This document shows, piece after piece, positions 29,739 through 39,138 of a DNA stretch of 64,000 nucleotides; the stretch's first letter is position 1, and each line of letters opens with the position of its first letter. The stretch spans positions 1 through 64,000 of the forward strand of contig JAQMWT010000158.1 in assembly GCA_029834535.1 (NCBI GenBank), written 5' to 3'. The stretch comes from Chrysophaeum taylorii (lineage: Eukaryota; Sar; Pelagophyceae; Pelagomonadales; Pelagomonadaceae). The notes under the pieces are model-generated. The model saw only the letters and a program-made list of their open reading frames with translations, ran no database searches and was not told the origin of the DNA. Position numbers and translations under genes: made by a program.

Positions 29739-32430
29739 TCAAACCTCCATGTTCCAGAGCTCGGGGATACTTTCTTCATCGCGGCGACGCTTGAGCCACG
29801 TTATCAATGGCTCGCTGCGGTTCGTGAAGTCCTCGTTGACGCAGGCTTCGCACGACCGGAGTCGCATATCGCTCTTGGGATCGGCGAGTGGATCTCCCTC
29901 GACCGATCCGTGCTTATCCCTCGCCCAGGTCATCTGGTCGCGGAGGTAGAGCTCGAGGTTCTCGCCCGCGCTCGCGTGGCCCATGTGCAGTTTCACGAGC
30001 TCCAACTCGGAGCACTTGAGCACGCGGCACATCCAGCCGCAGCTAGATGGCCGCAGGCTTCGATGGTTCGGTAGGGGGTTTGTCCATCCCAGCCTGCGCC
30101 GGGAAACATCATCGTTACAAGAGGAATTTCCCGCACCTGCGGCCATGAACATCCGCTGCAAGTATCGGCGGAACATTTCGTCCTGCCAAGGCTCGCCGCA
30201 CTTGACGCCACCTTCCTCAAAATCGTAGTGGCGGAAGAGCGGCCCTTCCGTTACGTTGTTGGGGATGAAGTAGGTGAGCATGACGTGCACAATTCGCATG
30301 ACCGGGCACAACGCGAGGTTTCGGTCATTGTGGTAGACGCGCTTATACTCCTTGCGGTTCTTCGTGTGGTGCACCTTGGGCGACTTGAAGACGATAAAGT
30401 CGGGGAGCCCCGTGACCTCGTTAAGAATGTCGTTGCCGTGGTGGTCTTTGGGGACGAGGAGGTTGTCGCGGATGTCGATGCCATCGTCCTCGGTTGGTCG
30501 GCCCGCGTGGCACAACCCGAAAATGATCCGGAAAATCGCCAGATGCAGAAAGCACCTGATCGACGGTTGAGCGGATGCCTTCGAGATCCTCTCGACGGCA
30601 CGAAGACACCACCGATGAGCGCCAACGAGACGTCGAAGCCGACAATTGACGTCAAACCAGGGCGGAGGCGATACTTCGCGCGGAATGTCGGTGATGAGAG
30701 CGATGTACTCTTCGTCAAGCCTCTCCTTGACGATGCGTAGTGCACTCAACTGGGGCTGCATCGTGGACGGCACGAGTGCCTTCGCTTTAAGCGTTCCGAC
30801 CACTGTATTGATAATGGGTTGGTCTTTTGCGAAAACACAGAAATTCAGATATGCAATGACCCAGGCAACGTGCGGAGGTTTGAACGTAACGACGCCGTTT
30901 TCATTGAGCTGAAGCCAGGGGTGGCTCATGAAGACTTCGTAGTCGGTCAACGCCGCGACGCGTTCGAACTCGATCCACATGTTCTCGCGCTTGCGAGAAT
31001 ACTGGTCGCTCCCAGTGTTCCCACTAAAAAGGTCGCCGAACGACACGTGCATTAGGGTCCCAACACATGAAAGAAGCTCTTGTGAGTGCACGCAACTACT
31101 ATCTTGGTGCGAATTGGGATTTAAGTAGTTGGCAAAACAACGCAAAAAATAACCGAGTACCGACGATCCGTTGCCCTTGCCAGAAACAAACATCGTCCAT
31201 GGCAATTGGACCGAACGGATAACCTTATCCCTCGAGACATTCGAACCGACATTGGCAAAAAAAGTGTCATGGTACATTTCATCCGTCATGAGCATACCCT
31301 CAACGTCGCCATGGAGATTCCTGAGCGCTTTGGTGGCGCTCGCCAGATCCAAATGATCAGCTCGTACGGAATCCCGCGCGGTCTGTGATCGTTGGCACGT
31401 ACCGACGACCGACCCCGGGTTTTCGAGCGCCGAGTGGGGATTTTCGCTGGCGATGCTTTTGACCAACTCGCCGATAAGTTCCTTTGAGCAACCAAGCATC
31501 GCTGAGACCCACTTGGAGCGATCAACGCCGCGATGAACAGACGACTCCATGCCGCTGTCGTTAAGTGCGAGACCACGATCCAGCATGGTTTCGATGACTG
31601 CTCTCGGGGGTCTCCGAAAATGCCTTGTTTCCAACGCGCAATTGGAGAATGAGGGCTCCAAAAAAGCCCGGAACGCCGCCGATCGCGTACGCGCTGTTGA
31701 GACAGTTTACAGGCACTTCAACATTGGGCTTGTTTGCAAGGCTCGGCAGCTGGGGATGCGCTTCAAGCCTCCAGTAAAAAAGGCCGAAGCAGTCCAGCGC
31801 GTAACCCGCGCGCGCGGCATAGAGAAGTCCGTACCTTTCGTTGAAGGTGGCTCGGAGTCTCTCGGATGTGCTGGCCTCCAATGTCTTGTGAAATGCCCAT
31901 TCGTACGTGTACACCCGGTACCTCCCGCGCAAGGCAAAGCGCCACCAGTCGGGATCGTCTGGATGCACGCCGATCATACGCGAAAATTCATTCACCGTGC
32001 AAGCTCTGGTAACACCGCCAGCGTGGCCAAAGAACGCGAAGTTGAGGAGACTCCGCAGGCAGGTGGGGGGAAAGTGACGCCGACGATTCTGGCGAAGCCA
32101 AGGAATCTGCGCCCGAAAGAATCGGGCGACCCTCCCCTTGCCGACATAACTCATATCCGCCGACTCCAATATTGTACAGAGCGTGTCGACGTGGCGCTCT
32201 TCCAAGTAGGCGAGCTCGTCGAGCACATCGCAGTGATCTTCCACACTGAAGCCGAGGTAAAACAACAGCCATCTCAGCTGGTACGCGTCTCGCGGCACCA
32301 ATTTTAACTTCGAGGCGAGGTCCGTCAGCGAATGCGACTTGCCGAGTTCAATATTGACCGCAGCGTCGACGACACTCAAGTCGGGGGGCAACGGGATCGC
32401 GTTGAGTCGGCGCTTCCTCGAGGTCGGCAT
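29739..32430 (-). CDS. Tyrosine-recombinase-like protein (Crypton/captain-like)
   Basis: ATG at 32430. A 55-nt intron (31710-31656, donor GTAAAC, acceptor TTTTTTGGAG) joins the first frame to the second and gives about 878 residues. The C-terminal 300 residues resemble tyrosine recombinases: LHLAIFRIIFGLCHAGRPTEDDG around the first catalytic Arg, and NHRSLRPSSCGWM...LELVKLHMGHASAGENLELYL, matching box II (H-x-x-R-like, then L-G-H-x-x...-T-x-x-Y). The final Tyr is in LYLRDQM. The spacing HRSLR is not the canonical HxxR, so activity is uncertain. Such enzymes cut and rejoin DNA and move Crypton and Starship elements and DIRS retrotransposons; no reverse transcriptase is adjacent here. It sits at the right edge of the 20-32 kb block and is transcribed inward. 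Confidence 0.6.
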
Positions 32431-32683
32431 GGGTCGAGAGGGAGAGGCGAGGAGCGCGAGCGTGTCGACGCCGAGATGTCGACGCCGAGATGGTTGAAAT
32501 CCGAACTATAACTAAACGATGATGCCGTTGAGGCCTTCAAATCGAGGCTAACCGCCTAAAATTTCCCCCAAAAAACGGTTCATGCCCAACGGACGCTTCA
32601 AGTATCATATATTCAATATCCTATATCCAATATCAAATATCAAACTATGACATCACATATCCAATATCCCTTTAGTAGAGGTG
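32431..32683. repeat. AT-rich region with iterated ATATCC/AATATC motifs
   Basis: At 32608-32675 the hexamers ATATCC/AATATC recur about eight times over roughly 70 bp, in otherwise GC-rich surroundings, directly upstream of the recombinase gene and directly before the Helitron-type block at 32684. It could be an element end or recombinase binding array. An eleven-base direct repeat (CCGAGATG...) lies at 32471-32493. Confidence 0.55.
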
Positions 32684-33530
32684 TCTTTAAATGTCGACTG
32701 CTAAGAGGGGGGTGTGTGTGGGGTGCTAAGATGTGTCCTCGATTCAGGGTAAGGATCAGGTAGGCGCGCGAGCTAGACAGTGATCCTATAAGCCGTCTAC
32801 GGCGACCTCGCAGACTTTTTCCACGACCCGCGGCGGCTCTTTCAGCGCGCCACTCTCACGCCCCGTCGAAACGATGTTGTCGATGCTGACAACGCGCGCA
32901 TGACCGCGGCCGCTTTTTCCCCGGAGACGAGGCGTCGGAGTTCTTTTCGGCCGACTAGGTTGGGTCGGAAGACGACGCCTCGCTCTCAAGAGTCGAGTTT
33001 TGAACTCCCCGACAACCAACGGCATGCTGACGTTGAGCGCGAGCTTAAGGTCTTCGCAACCTCGACCCGTCGCACGGCCACTGCAACGGTACCAGATACA
33101 TGATCGATCGTGCCGCGTCACCGAGGCTCCTCCAACCAGTATCCCTTAAGGCCCGCCTACGCCAAACGATCAACAAGAGCCAGGGCCAAACGCCCCGCGA
33201 GGTCGGCGTCCTCTTGCCCAAGCCCGTCTTCTGCCACGTCCAGCTCTACGTGGCTCTCTGTCGATCGGCAACCCCGAGGATATCCTCTTCTGGGTCGACG
33301 ACTCCACCCTACCCCACACGTGCTGCGCAATACCCATAAGCCCCCTCCCGGCGTCTACACGCGCACTGTAGGTGAACTTGCTGGGACCAGGTGAACTTAC
33401 TGGGTTAGAGATTGGGACTAGGTGAACTTACTGACCAGGTTAACTTATATGAAACTTGCTGGGACCAGGTGAACTTAGTGGGGTTAGAGATTGGGACTAG
33501 GTGAACATACTGGCCTGCACTTATTTCTAA
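32684..33530 (+). mobile_element. Helitron-derived unit, distant fourth copy with intact NKSQGQT
   Basis: Same order as the 5.6-9.4 kb units: the TTTAAATGTCGACTGCTAAG block, the PIF1-type helicase end (from about 32783), and the Helitron tail. Here the tail reads INKSQGQTPREVGVLLPKPVFCHVQLYVALCRS (33160-33265), keeping the GQ residues that all three tandem copies have lost. It ends with GGTGAAC(A/T)TACTGGCCTGCACTT. The minisatellite near its end is shorter. It is broken by stops and non-functional. Confidence 0.65.
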
Positions 33531-33632
33531 ACCCCATGTAAGGCGGTCTGTTCGAGAATGCGTCAATTGTGAGGTCACGGGTTCGAACGGGTCCTTTCTA
33601 TCGTCACTAACGTAGTAGGTGTCTCAGAAACA

Positions 33633-35045
33633 ATGGCGGGTGCGACGGCGGGTGGTCCCAAGGCGTCCTTCCACAGCATGTTCGCGTTCGCGCTGATGAT
33701 GTCGATCGGGGCGGGCGTGCTGTCGCTGCCGCAAAACGTGAGCCGGACCGGGGTCTGTGCGTCGTTGGTGTTGTCGTTGTACGTCGGGTTCGCTGTTTTG
33801 TGGTGCATGCAGCTGATGCTGCGCGCCAAGACGGTGTGCGAGGAGCATGGCGTCCGGATCGCGACATACCAAGATCTGGGAACGATATTACTCGGAGGCG
33901 AGGCGGGTCGGCGCGTCGTCGAGTTGAGCGTGTGCGGGTTCCAGCTCGGCGTGCTGTGCGTCTACTTTGATTTTATCGCGACGTGTCTCGTCGTGCTGTT
34001 CCCAACGGTGTTCGTCGGCGCGCGTCGGGTCGCGTGGATGGCGGTGTTTTACGTGCCCATCTGCGCGGCGTGCTGTTTGCGGTATTTGCGCGATTTGGGA
34101 TTTGTGGCCGAAGTAGCGATCAGCTCCTACGTGATCGGGTGGTGTATCATCGTCATCATCTGCGCCGTGCGCGTCGGGAACATGGGGTTTGAAAACACGA
34201 GACTCGAACCCAAGCACACCGAGTGGTCGGTGGTCGGGTTGTTTGGAGCATTGTGCTACTCTTTCGAGGGAGTGCCGGCGTCGTTGTGTCAAATGGTCGA
34301 CACCCTCGAGGAACGCCCCCGGGCGGCCGAATTGATCACGGTGTCCATCCTGGCGATTCTCGGGGTCTACGTATTCACCGAGTACGTGGGCGCCTTCGCT
34401 TTCGTGCGACCCGGCGACCCGCTCTCGCTCTCTCTCGTCGAACATTACGGCCTTACCTTCCCTTCGATTTCGCTCAACCTTCTTATCGTCTTCGCCGTTT
34501 TTCTCAAGTACCCGCTCCAGTTCTTTCCGATGATCACCATCTTCGAGCGAAACATGAACTTTGGACCTGGCGCCCGACTCCGCGCCAATACCGCCTCCGC
34601 GCCCAAGGCTATCGAGGTCAAGCCAAGCAATTACTCCCGCGTCGAGCAAGGAGTCTCCGACGACAACACGCCGCTCCTGCGCGCCAAGCTCCAAGAAGAA
34701 GAAGAAGAAGAGGACGACACGATCTGGATCTCGCGCTCGGATGGTGGCGTCTATGTTGTTATGCTCCGTTCCGCCATTGTCGCCCTCACTGCTGTCGTCG
34801 CGCTTGTTGTCCCAAACCTCACCGATCTCATCGACCTTGTCGGCGTCCTCTTTGCACCCGTTCTCGCGATTGTCTTTCCTTGCATTTTCGACCTCGGGAT
34901 CAAGCGCAAGTTCGCCCCAATACCCTCCATGGGCGTTCCCTTCGAAACCTCACTCACCATCTTCTTCCTCACCACTGGCATCATCGGCTGGCTCTTTGGT
35001 AGCACCCAGCAGATCACCAACCTCGCCTCTGGGGGCGCGAGATAA
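33633..35045 (+). CDS. Amino acid permease, AAAP family (SLC36/SLC38-like)
   Basis: 470 residues with about eleven membrane helices. The first helix carries FALMMSIGAGVLSLPQNVSRTG, the family hallmark GxGxLxLP. An acidic cytoplasmic loop (EEEEEEDD) lies between helices 9 and 10. AAAP carriers move neutral or cationic amino acids with protons or sodium across plasma or vacuolar membranes; the substrate cannot be predicted here. No intron is needed. It stands alone between the Helitron-derived unit and the LINE remnant. Confidence 0.85.
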   Translation: MAGATAGGPKASFHSMFAFALMMSIGAGVLSLPQNVSRTGVCASLVLSLYVGFAVLWCMQLMLRAKTVCEEHGVRIATYQDLGTILLGGEAGRRVVELSVCGFQLGVLCVYFDFIATCLVVLFPTVFVGARRVAWMAVFYVPICAACCLRYLRDLGFVAEVAISSYVIGWCIIVIICAVRVGNMGFENTRLEPKHTEWSVVGLFGALCYSFEGVPASLCQMVDTLEERPRAAELITVSILAILGVYVFTEYVGAFAFVRPGDPLSLSLVEHYGLTFPSISLNLLIVFAVFLKYPLQFFPMITIFERNMNFGPGARLRANTASAPKAIEVKPSNYSRVEQGVSDDNTPLLRAKLQEEEEEEDDTIWISRSDGGVYVVMLRSAIVALTAVVALVVPNLTDLIDLVGVLFAPVLAIVFPCIFDLGIKRKFAPIPSMGVPFETSLTIFFLTTGIIGWLFGSTQQITNLASGGAR

Positions 35046-35099
35046 TACTCTTTCGACCAACAACTAAAAAGCAGTAATCATTACATTTCACACCCACCT

Positions 35100-35489
35100 G
35101 AAATAATAACACTAACTAGACGCCAGCCCAATGCATGAGGCGCAGGCTACTACTCCCAGTGCCATATGGCGCATAGGAGTCGGGTCACTGGGTGATGAGA
35201 AGAGGGGGGGGTAGAAAGGGGGATTGAGGACGAGTTGATTTGCTGTCGCCTGTTGTCACGGTTTTGAGCGAGAGAGTACCAGGCCGCTGCTGGTATATGG
35301 AACTGGCGGACTGCATTGTTGAGACCACGGCCGTACGTGAACTGTGGGGACAGCGGGGACGTTTGGAGGCGCACCAGGAGGTGAGCATTTCCCGAGGGAG
35401 GCGATGCCAGGGCATCCGGGCAACGTGGCCTGCCCAGCGAAGTTGTCGGCGCGAGATGTAGATGTCGATAGTCTCCAAGCCGAAGCGCC
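35100..35489 (-). pseudogene. LINE reverse transcriptase, C-terminal part (3' portion)
   Basis: From 35489 down to a stop at 35185 the minus strand encodes LRRFGLETIDIYISRR then QLRWAGHVARMPWHRLP, the typical tail of LINE proteins (RRLRWxGHVxRM). It is the continuation of the LINE at 46689-48430, separated by the copia insertion. Everything from the tail to about 35100 is probably LINE 3' UTR; the 3' border is not defined. Confidence 0.75.
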
Positions 35490-35494
35490 GGAGG
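35490..35494 (+). other. Target-site duplication GGAGG, left
   Basis: GGAGG directly precedes the 5' LTR (TGCAGAG...) and recurs at 46684-46688 after the 3' LTR. Five bp is the usual duplication length for Ty1/copia integrases. Confidence 0.85.
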
Positions 35495-35807
35495 TGCAGA
35501 GAAATCTGCTGCCTCTTACCCTTATCCGTCCGTTGAGAACGTGATCTCTTCCTTACCCTTCTTCTTCCTTTCTGCACAGTCAATTAGTCCTCTGATTTGT
35601 GCTCGAGCTCATCATCATGGTCTAGCGCGTCCCGAGGTATGTAGCACTATACACTTAACCTTTCTCGTATAGTTAGAGATGCCGCCTGTCGTGTTCTGAG
35701 GATATAGGGAACATAACCTTTCATTCCCCGAATTAACCTTCCAGACGTTCATGATGAGACGGGATGGTTTCCCAGGTGACTTACCACTGCATGCTAAATG
35801 CTCTGCA
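35495..35807 (+). repeat. 5' LTR of copia-type element
   Basis: 313 bp from TGCAGAG to CTCTGCA. About 96% identical by eye to the 3' LTR. Confidence 0.92.
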
Positions 35808-35822
35808 GGTTATGGGCCCAGG
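35808..35822 (+). other. Primer-binding site, half initiator tRNA-Met type
   Basis: GGTTATGGGCCCAGG abuts the LTR. Its complement CTGGGCCCATAACC is the anticodon arm of initiator tRNA-Met. Drosophila copia is known to prime from a tRNA fragment cut at this position. Confidence 0.85.
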
Positions 35823-36468
35823 CGGGTCCCTGAGAAACCATGTGTAACGCGTGCACGTAACCTATGGGTTTTGGACTGTTACCGCGCCGGTCCAGCCTCG
35901 CCACGCAAACACACTTGTTTATATAACGCCATTACCACTGGGCTGTATATAGCATATTTTGCACACGTGATCGTGTAACCTTGTGTGCACCTGTTCATAG
36001 TATCGTATTGTCATGTTAATGTTGGTGTGTGTGTAAGTTGGCTAACCTGTACTCTTGCACACATGTTATGGAATATTTTGGGTACGTCCACTAGTACATT
36101 CCGTGGCAATGCACTTACCAAGCTCCTTGAGAGCACCAAAATAACCAGCTGCCATGAGTGACTACGCTTAGCGGCACTACTCTGGACTCACAGCTTGCAC
36201 AGTTGTCAAATAGACATTTTCCCATCGATAACGCATGAGTGTACATAGACACCGATAGACAGACCCCCTTAGAATGTCTAGACAGTGCCAACTGCGTGAC
36301 TGAACCCACTGGTTCCCCGTCAACTGCTATGGCAGAAGACGCAGCACGAGCCGCACCCAAGACGATCACAGGTGCGGACATACTATCCCTTGGAATCAAA
36401 TTCTCGATCGTGTTTTCCTGGAATGGAAGACCGATAGGGCTGCTGATCTCCGTTTAGCTGTTGATGAA

Positions 36469-36777
36469 TTGCCCCCTGAGTATCAGGAATGGCACTTCAC
36501 CAATGAAGCTTTCCCCAACTTACCTGACGCAGAAGTAGCTCAGCTAGCTACTGTCTGTTACGACAATGAAGTCAAGGCATTACGCCCTGAAATCAATCTC
36601 CGTTTCTTAGAAGAGGAACGAATCTTAAATCGCGCGCACCCGAAAGCATTAGCTTTTGACACCCGTGTTCGCGCCCCTGTTACCATGTTTTCGTTAACTG
36701 CTGCTGACTGGCACACTTATCAGAACACGTATGCTACATTCTTGCATACTTTCTTCAATCTTGAACTAACTAACTAA
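36469..36777 (+). CDS. Copia-type element: gag-like frame, N-terminal piece
   Basis: Encodes EYQEWHFTNEAFPNLPDAEVAQL...FLEEERILNRAHP...LTAADWHTYQNTYATFLHTFFNLEL, shared with the old copy at 4141-4503 and therefore ancestral element coding. It is cut off by the GC-rich insertion that starts at about 36767. No zinc knuckle is visible. Confidence 0.55.
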   Translation: MPPEYQEWHFTNEAFPNLPDAEVAQLATVCYDNEVKALRPEINLRFLEEERILNRAHPKALAFDTRVRAPVTMFSLTAADWHTYQNTYATFLHTFFNLELTN

Positions 36778-37079
36778 CTTCAGACCTCTCCCGAGCATGG
36801 GAGCCAGGCCGGACCGACAGGAGCCAGTCCGGAATCACGGGCCTGTAGACGAGGAGCGCCGAAAGGTCGGTCGGCGGAGAGTGACCATCAAGCTTGTCGC
36901 CATGCGACGAGGAGACCGCGATGTGACTGACAACCAACTCGTCGATAACCTTCCGTCTGCGCCCCCCGGCCATACCGTCCCACTGCGAACGTTCCGGCTG
37001 CCAACCGGCCCGCCCGGGAGGCGAATATGTGCCAACCTACGCCGGGAGGGCGGATGCCCTCGCAAGGCTCAGTCTTGAA
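36761..37079 (+). repeat. GC-rich insertion of about 310 bp inside gag-like region
   Basis: Absent from the old copy, where TTCAATCTTGAAAGTGTTGG is continuous (4410-4436). Here TCTTGAA occurs on both sides (36761-36767 and 37073-37079), which looks like a 7-bp target duplication. The insert starts CTAACTAACTAACTTCAG and is much more GC-rich than the element around it. Confidence 0.7.
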
Positions 37080-37319
37080 AGCGTTGGAAAACCAGCACTT
37101 GCTGCCTGGCCCGCCATCAATGAGGTGTATAATATTTACCAACAAGGCTCGCGCCATTATGCTCATTGCCTTTAGTCACTACGAGTCTGTTACGACTACT
37201 GATGTGTCCTACCTGAAACAGCAGTTTAACTCTGTTGTTTATATCCTAACTGGTATGTCCATGTCTTTATTGAAGCTGTCCTAGCATTTAGGCAATCTCT
37301 TACCAACTTAACCAGGAAG

Positions 37320-38651
37320 AGACTGACCTTCAATTCGACTTTGGTACACTTTGTAAAAAAATTTATGAAGAGATACATCGGCATTATGCCGATAATACCA
37401 GCAACAATCGTTACGATCGTGGTTGGGTAGACTGGTGTTATATGTATGAAACTCGACCTTCATCTCGGCCTGTGCCAGACGCTGAATGATTGTGTCACCC
37501 TACCAACCCTAGCTATATCTTAGAATACGCATTAGACTTATATAATGTGGTATCTAACGGGTCGAACAAAAGACGCTTAGAACGCCCTGTTTCTTGGCAA
37601 CCCTACGTCGAAGGATTGACACCACAACCGAAGCCGAAATTACTACTGACAAACAAGCTGGATTTATCAGACAAAAGTCTGACTCAAACTGCAAACGCAC
37701 TGGCGTCCATTACTTCTTCTCAACCTGGAACATCCTCCACGTTTTAACGCTAGACGCTTGCGTAACTCTAACGATGCACGCCAGCCTTTCTCTCGCAGCG
37801 ACTTATCGTATTATCGTTCTGGTGATTCTTATGTCACCAAGAAAACTGCCGGACAGTCCCATGACCGTCCAATTTACCCTCACACTTTCGACAGGTCCTC
37901 TCGATCTAATATGAAACTGTTGGACCGAACGAAGCACACCATAAATACACTGCAAGAGCAGTGTAGCGAACTTACGAAGCATGTGACAGATAATTATATC
38001 ACGGCTCAGCTACAACAGAACATCACCAAGTTATTTGAGACTCTGTTGCAATCTGCCGATGTTCTGTCTACCACATCTACTGAGGACAATGGTGACTTAC
38101 TTCGTCTAAACGAACAACTCATGTTCGCAGAAGACATCATTTATGATGTAAACTTTCATCTATCCTCGACCGAAAAGTCGTTAAACTAGGTGGAGCCACA
38201 ACATCATACTGTTGCTACTGCTCCCACCCCAAAGGCAGCTCCTCCTACTACAGATACCAAGAATGCCTCCAACACACAGAGTAATCCCTCTGATATAGTG
38301 CCTAACTTCTTAACTGCTTCCGCCATCTCGGCGTTATCACCAGCGTTACTGTCCTCGTTATCTTCACAGGTCCAATCAGCCATCAACCAACCACAACAAG
38401 CCGAAACCACAAGGGATGTCGATCAGACCTCGCTATCATCATTTGATGAAAAGCACGGCATGGCTGATGAGGCTGACGAACCATCACCACCTGTTCAACC
38501 GATTATCATTCCAACTCACTTGTTATTTCTGGAGAACTTCTTCACTGCCAGCCTCTCCACTACTTGCCAGCATTCGGAAAATGCACTTCTCGCGAAACAT
38601 ATGAAGGTAAACAGTGTCCCCCAACATTGTTCCTTTTTTTTTATATTTTGA
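37320..38651 (+). CDS. Copia-type element: gag-like frames, C-terminal part
   Basis: Pieces 37490-37747 (shared with the old copy) and 37758-38189 encode a probable coiled coil (LLDRTKHTINTLQEQCSELTKHV...). An in-frame TAG at 38187 separates it from 38190-38651, a Pro/Thr/Ser-rich frame. The order fits a gag polyprotein, but no conserved nucleocapsid motif is seen. Confidence 0.5.
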
Positions 38652-39138
38652 CTCTTGTGCTACCATATCGCTAATGTCCAGCTACGATTATGCAATACCG
38701 AATCATATTATTCCACTGGATCCCAAATACGCGCCGATTATTATACAAACTGCCACTGGACAACAACGTGCCTCACATATGATGCTAACACGTAATACAG
38801 TTGTTCCCCTACCAGATCATCCACAAATCAGTTACGTGAAGATTGACTTCGCTTTATGTCTTCGCATAGACAAAGATGTGCGTATTCCCATACATTACGT
38901 AGCATCTAATTTGCCTGGACTCCCCTGTCTCACCTACAAAATCGCTCGCGACAAGCAACTTGAACTGCGCTCCCTCGCATTTCCGCTGAAGCGATACCAC
39001 GAAAACAGGGATCTACTGGCATATTATAACTATCTCCTCAAGAGAGTTTTACCAGATCGCCCGTGGATTCGCCCTTTGGTTCTTAATCTTCGGAAACAGA
39101 ACAAGTTCATCCAGCAAAACACTCCACCATTGACATGA
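38614..39138 (+). CDS. Copia-type element: aspartic protease region
   Basis: Begins with LYFDSCATISLMSS, equivalent to the retroviral-type protease active site D-S/T-G-A; the Gly is Cys here. The following beta-rich segment fits a pepsin-like fold. The frame overlaps the preceding one by 38 nt in the +1 direction, a common arrangement for frameshift expression. It ends TGA immediately followed by ATG of the next frame, in the same frame. Confidence 0.65.
   Translation: MSPNIVPFFLYFDSCATISLMSSYDYAIPNHIIPLDPKYAPIIIQTATGQQRASHMMLTRNTVVPLPDHPQISYVKIDFALCLRIDKDVRIPIHYVASNLPGLPCLTYKIARDKQLELRSLAFPLKRYHENRDLLAYYNYLLKRVLPDRPWIRPLVLNLRKQNKFIQQNTPPLT

Noticed and set aside
33535-33600. tRNA-like B-box (GGGTTCGAACGGG) upstream of the permease gene
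   Set aside because: The T-arm stem does not pair and no A box or acceptor stem is present; at most a tRNA-derived scrap.
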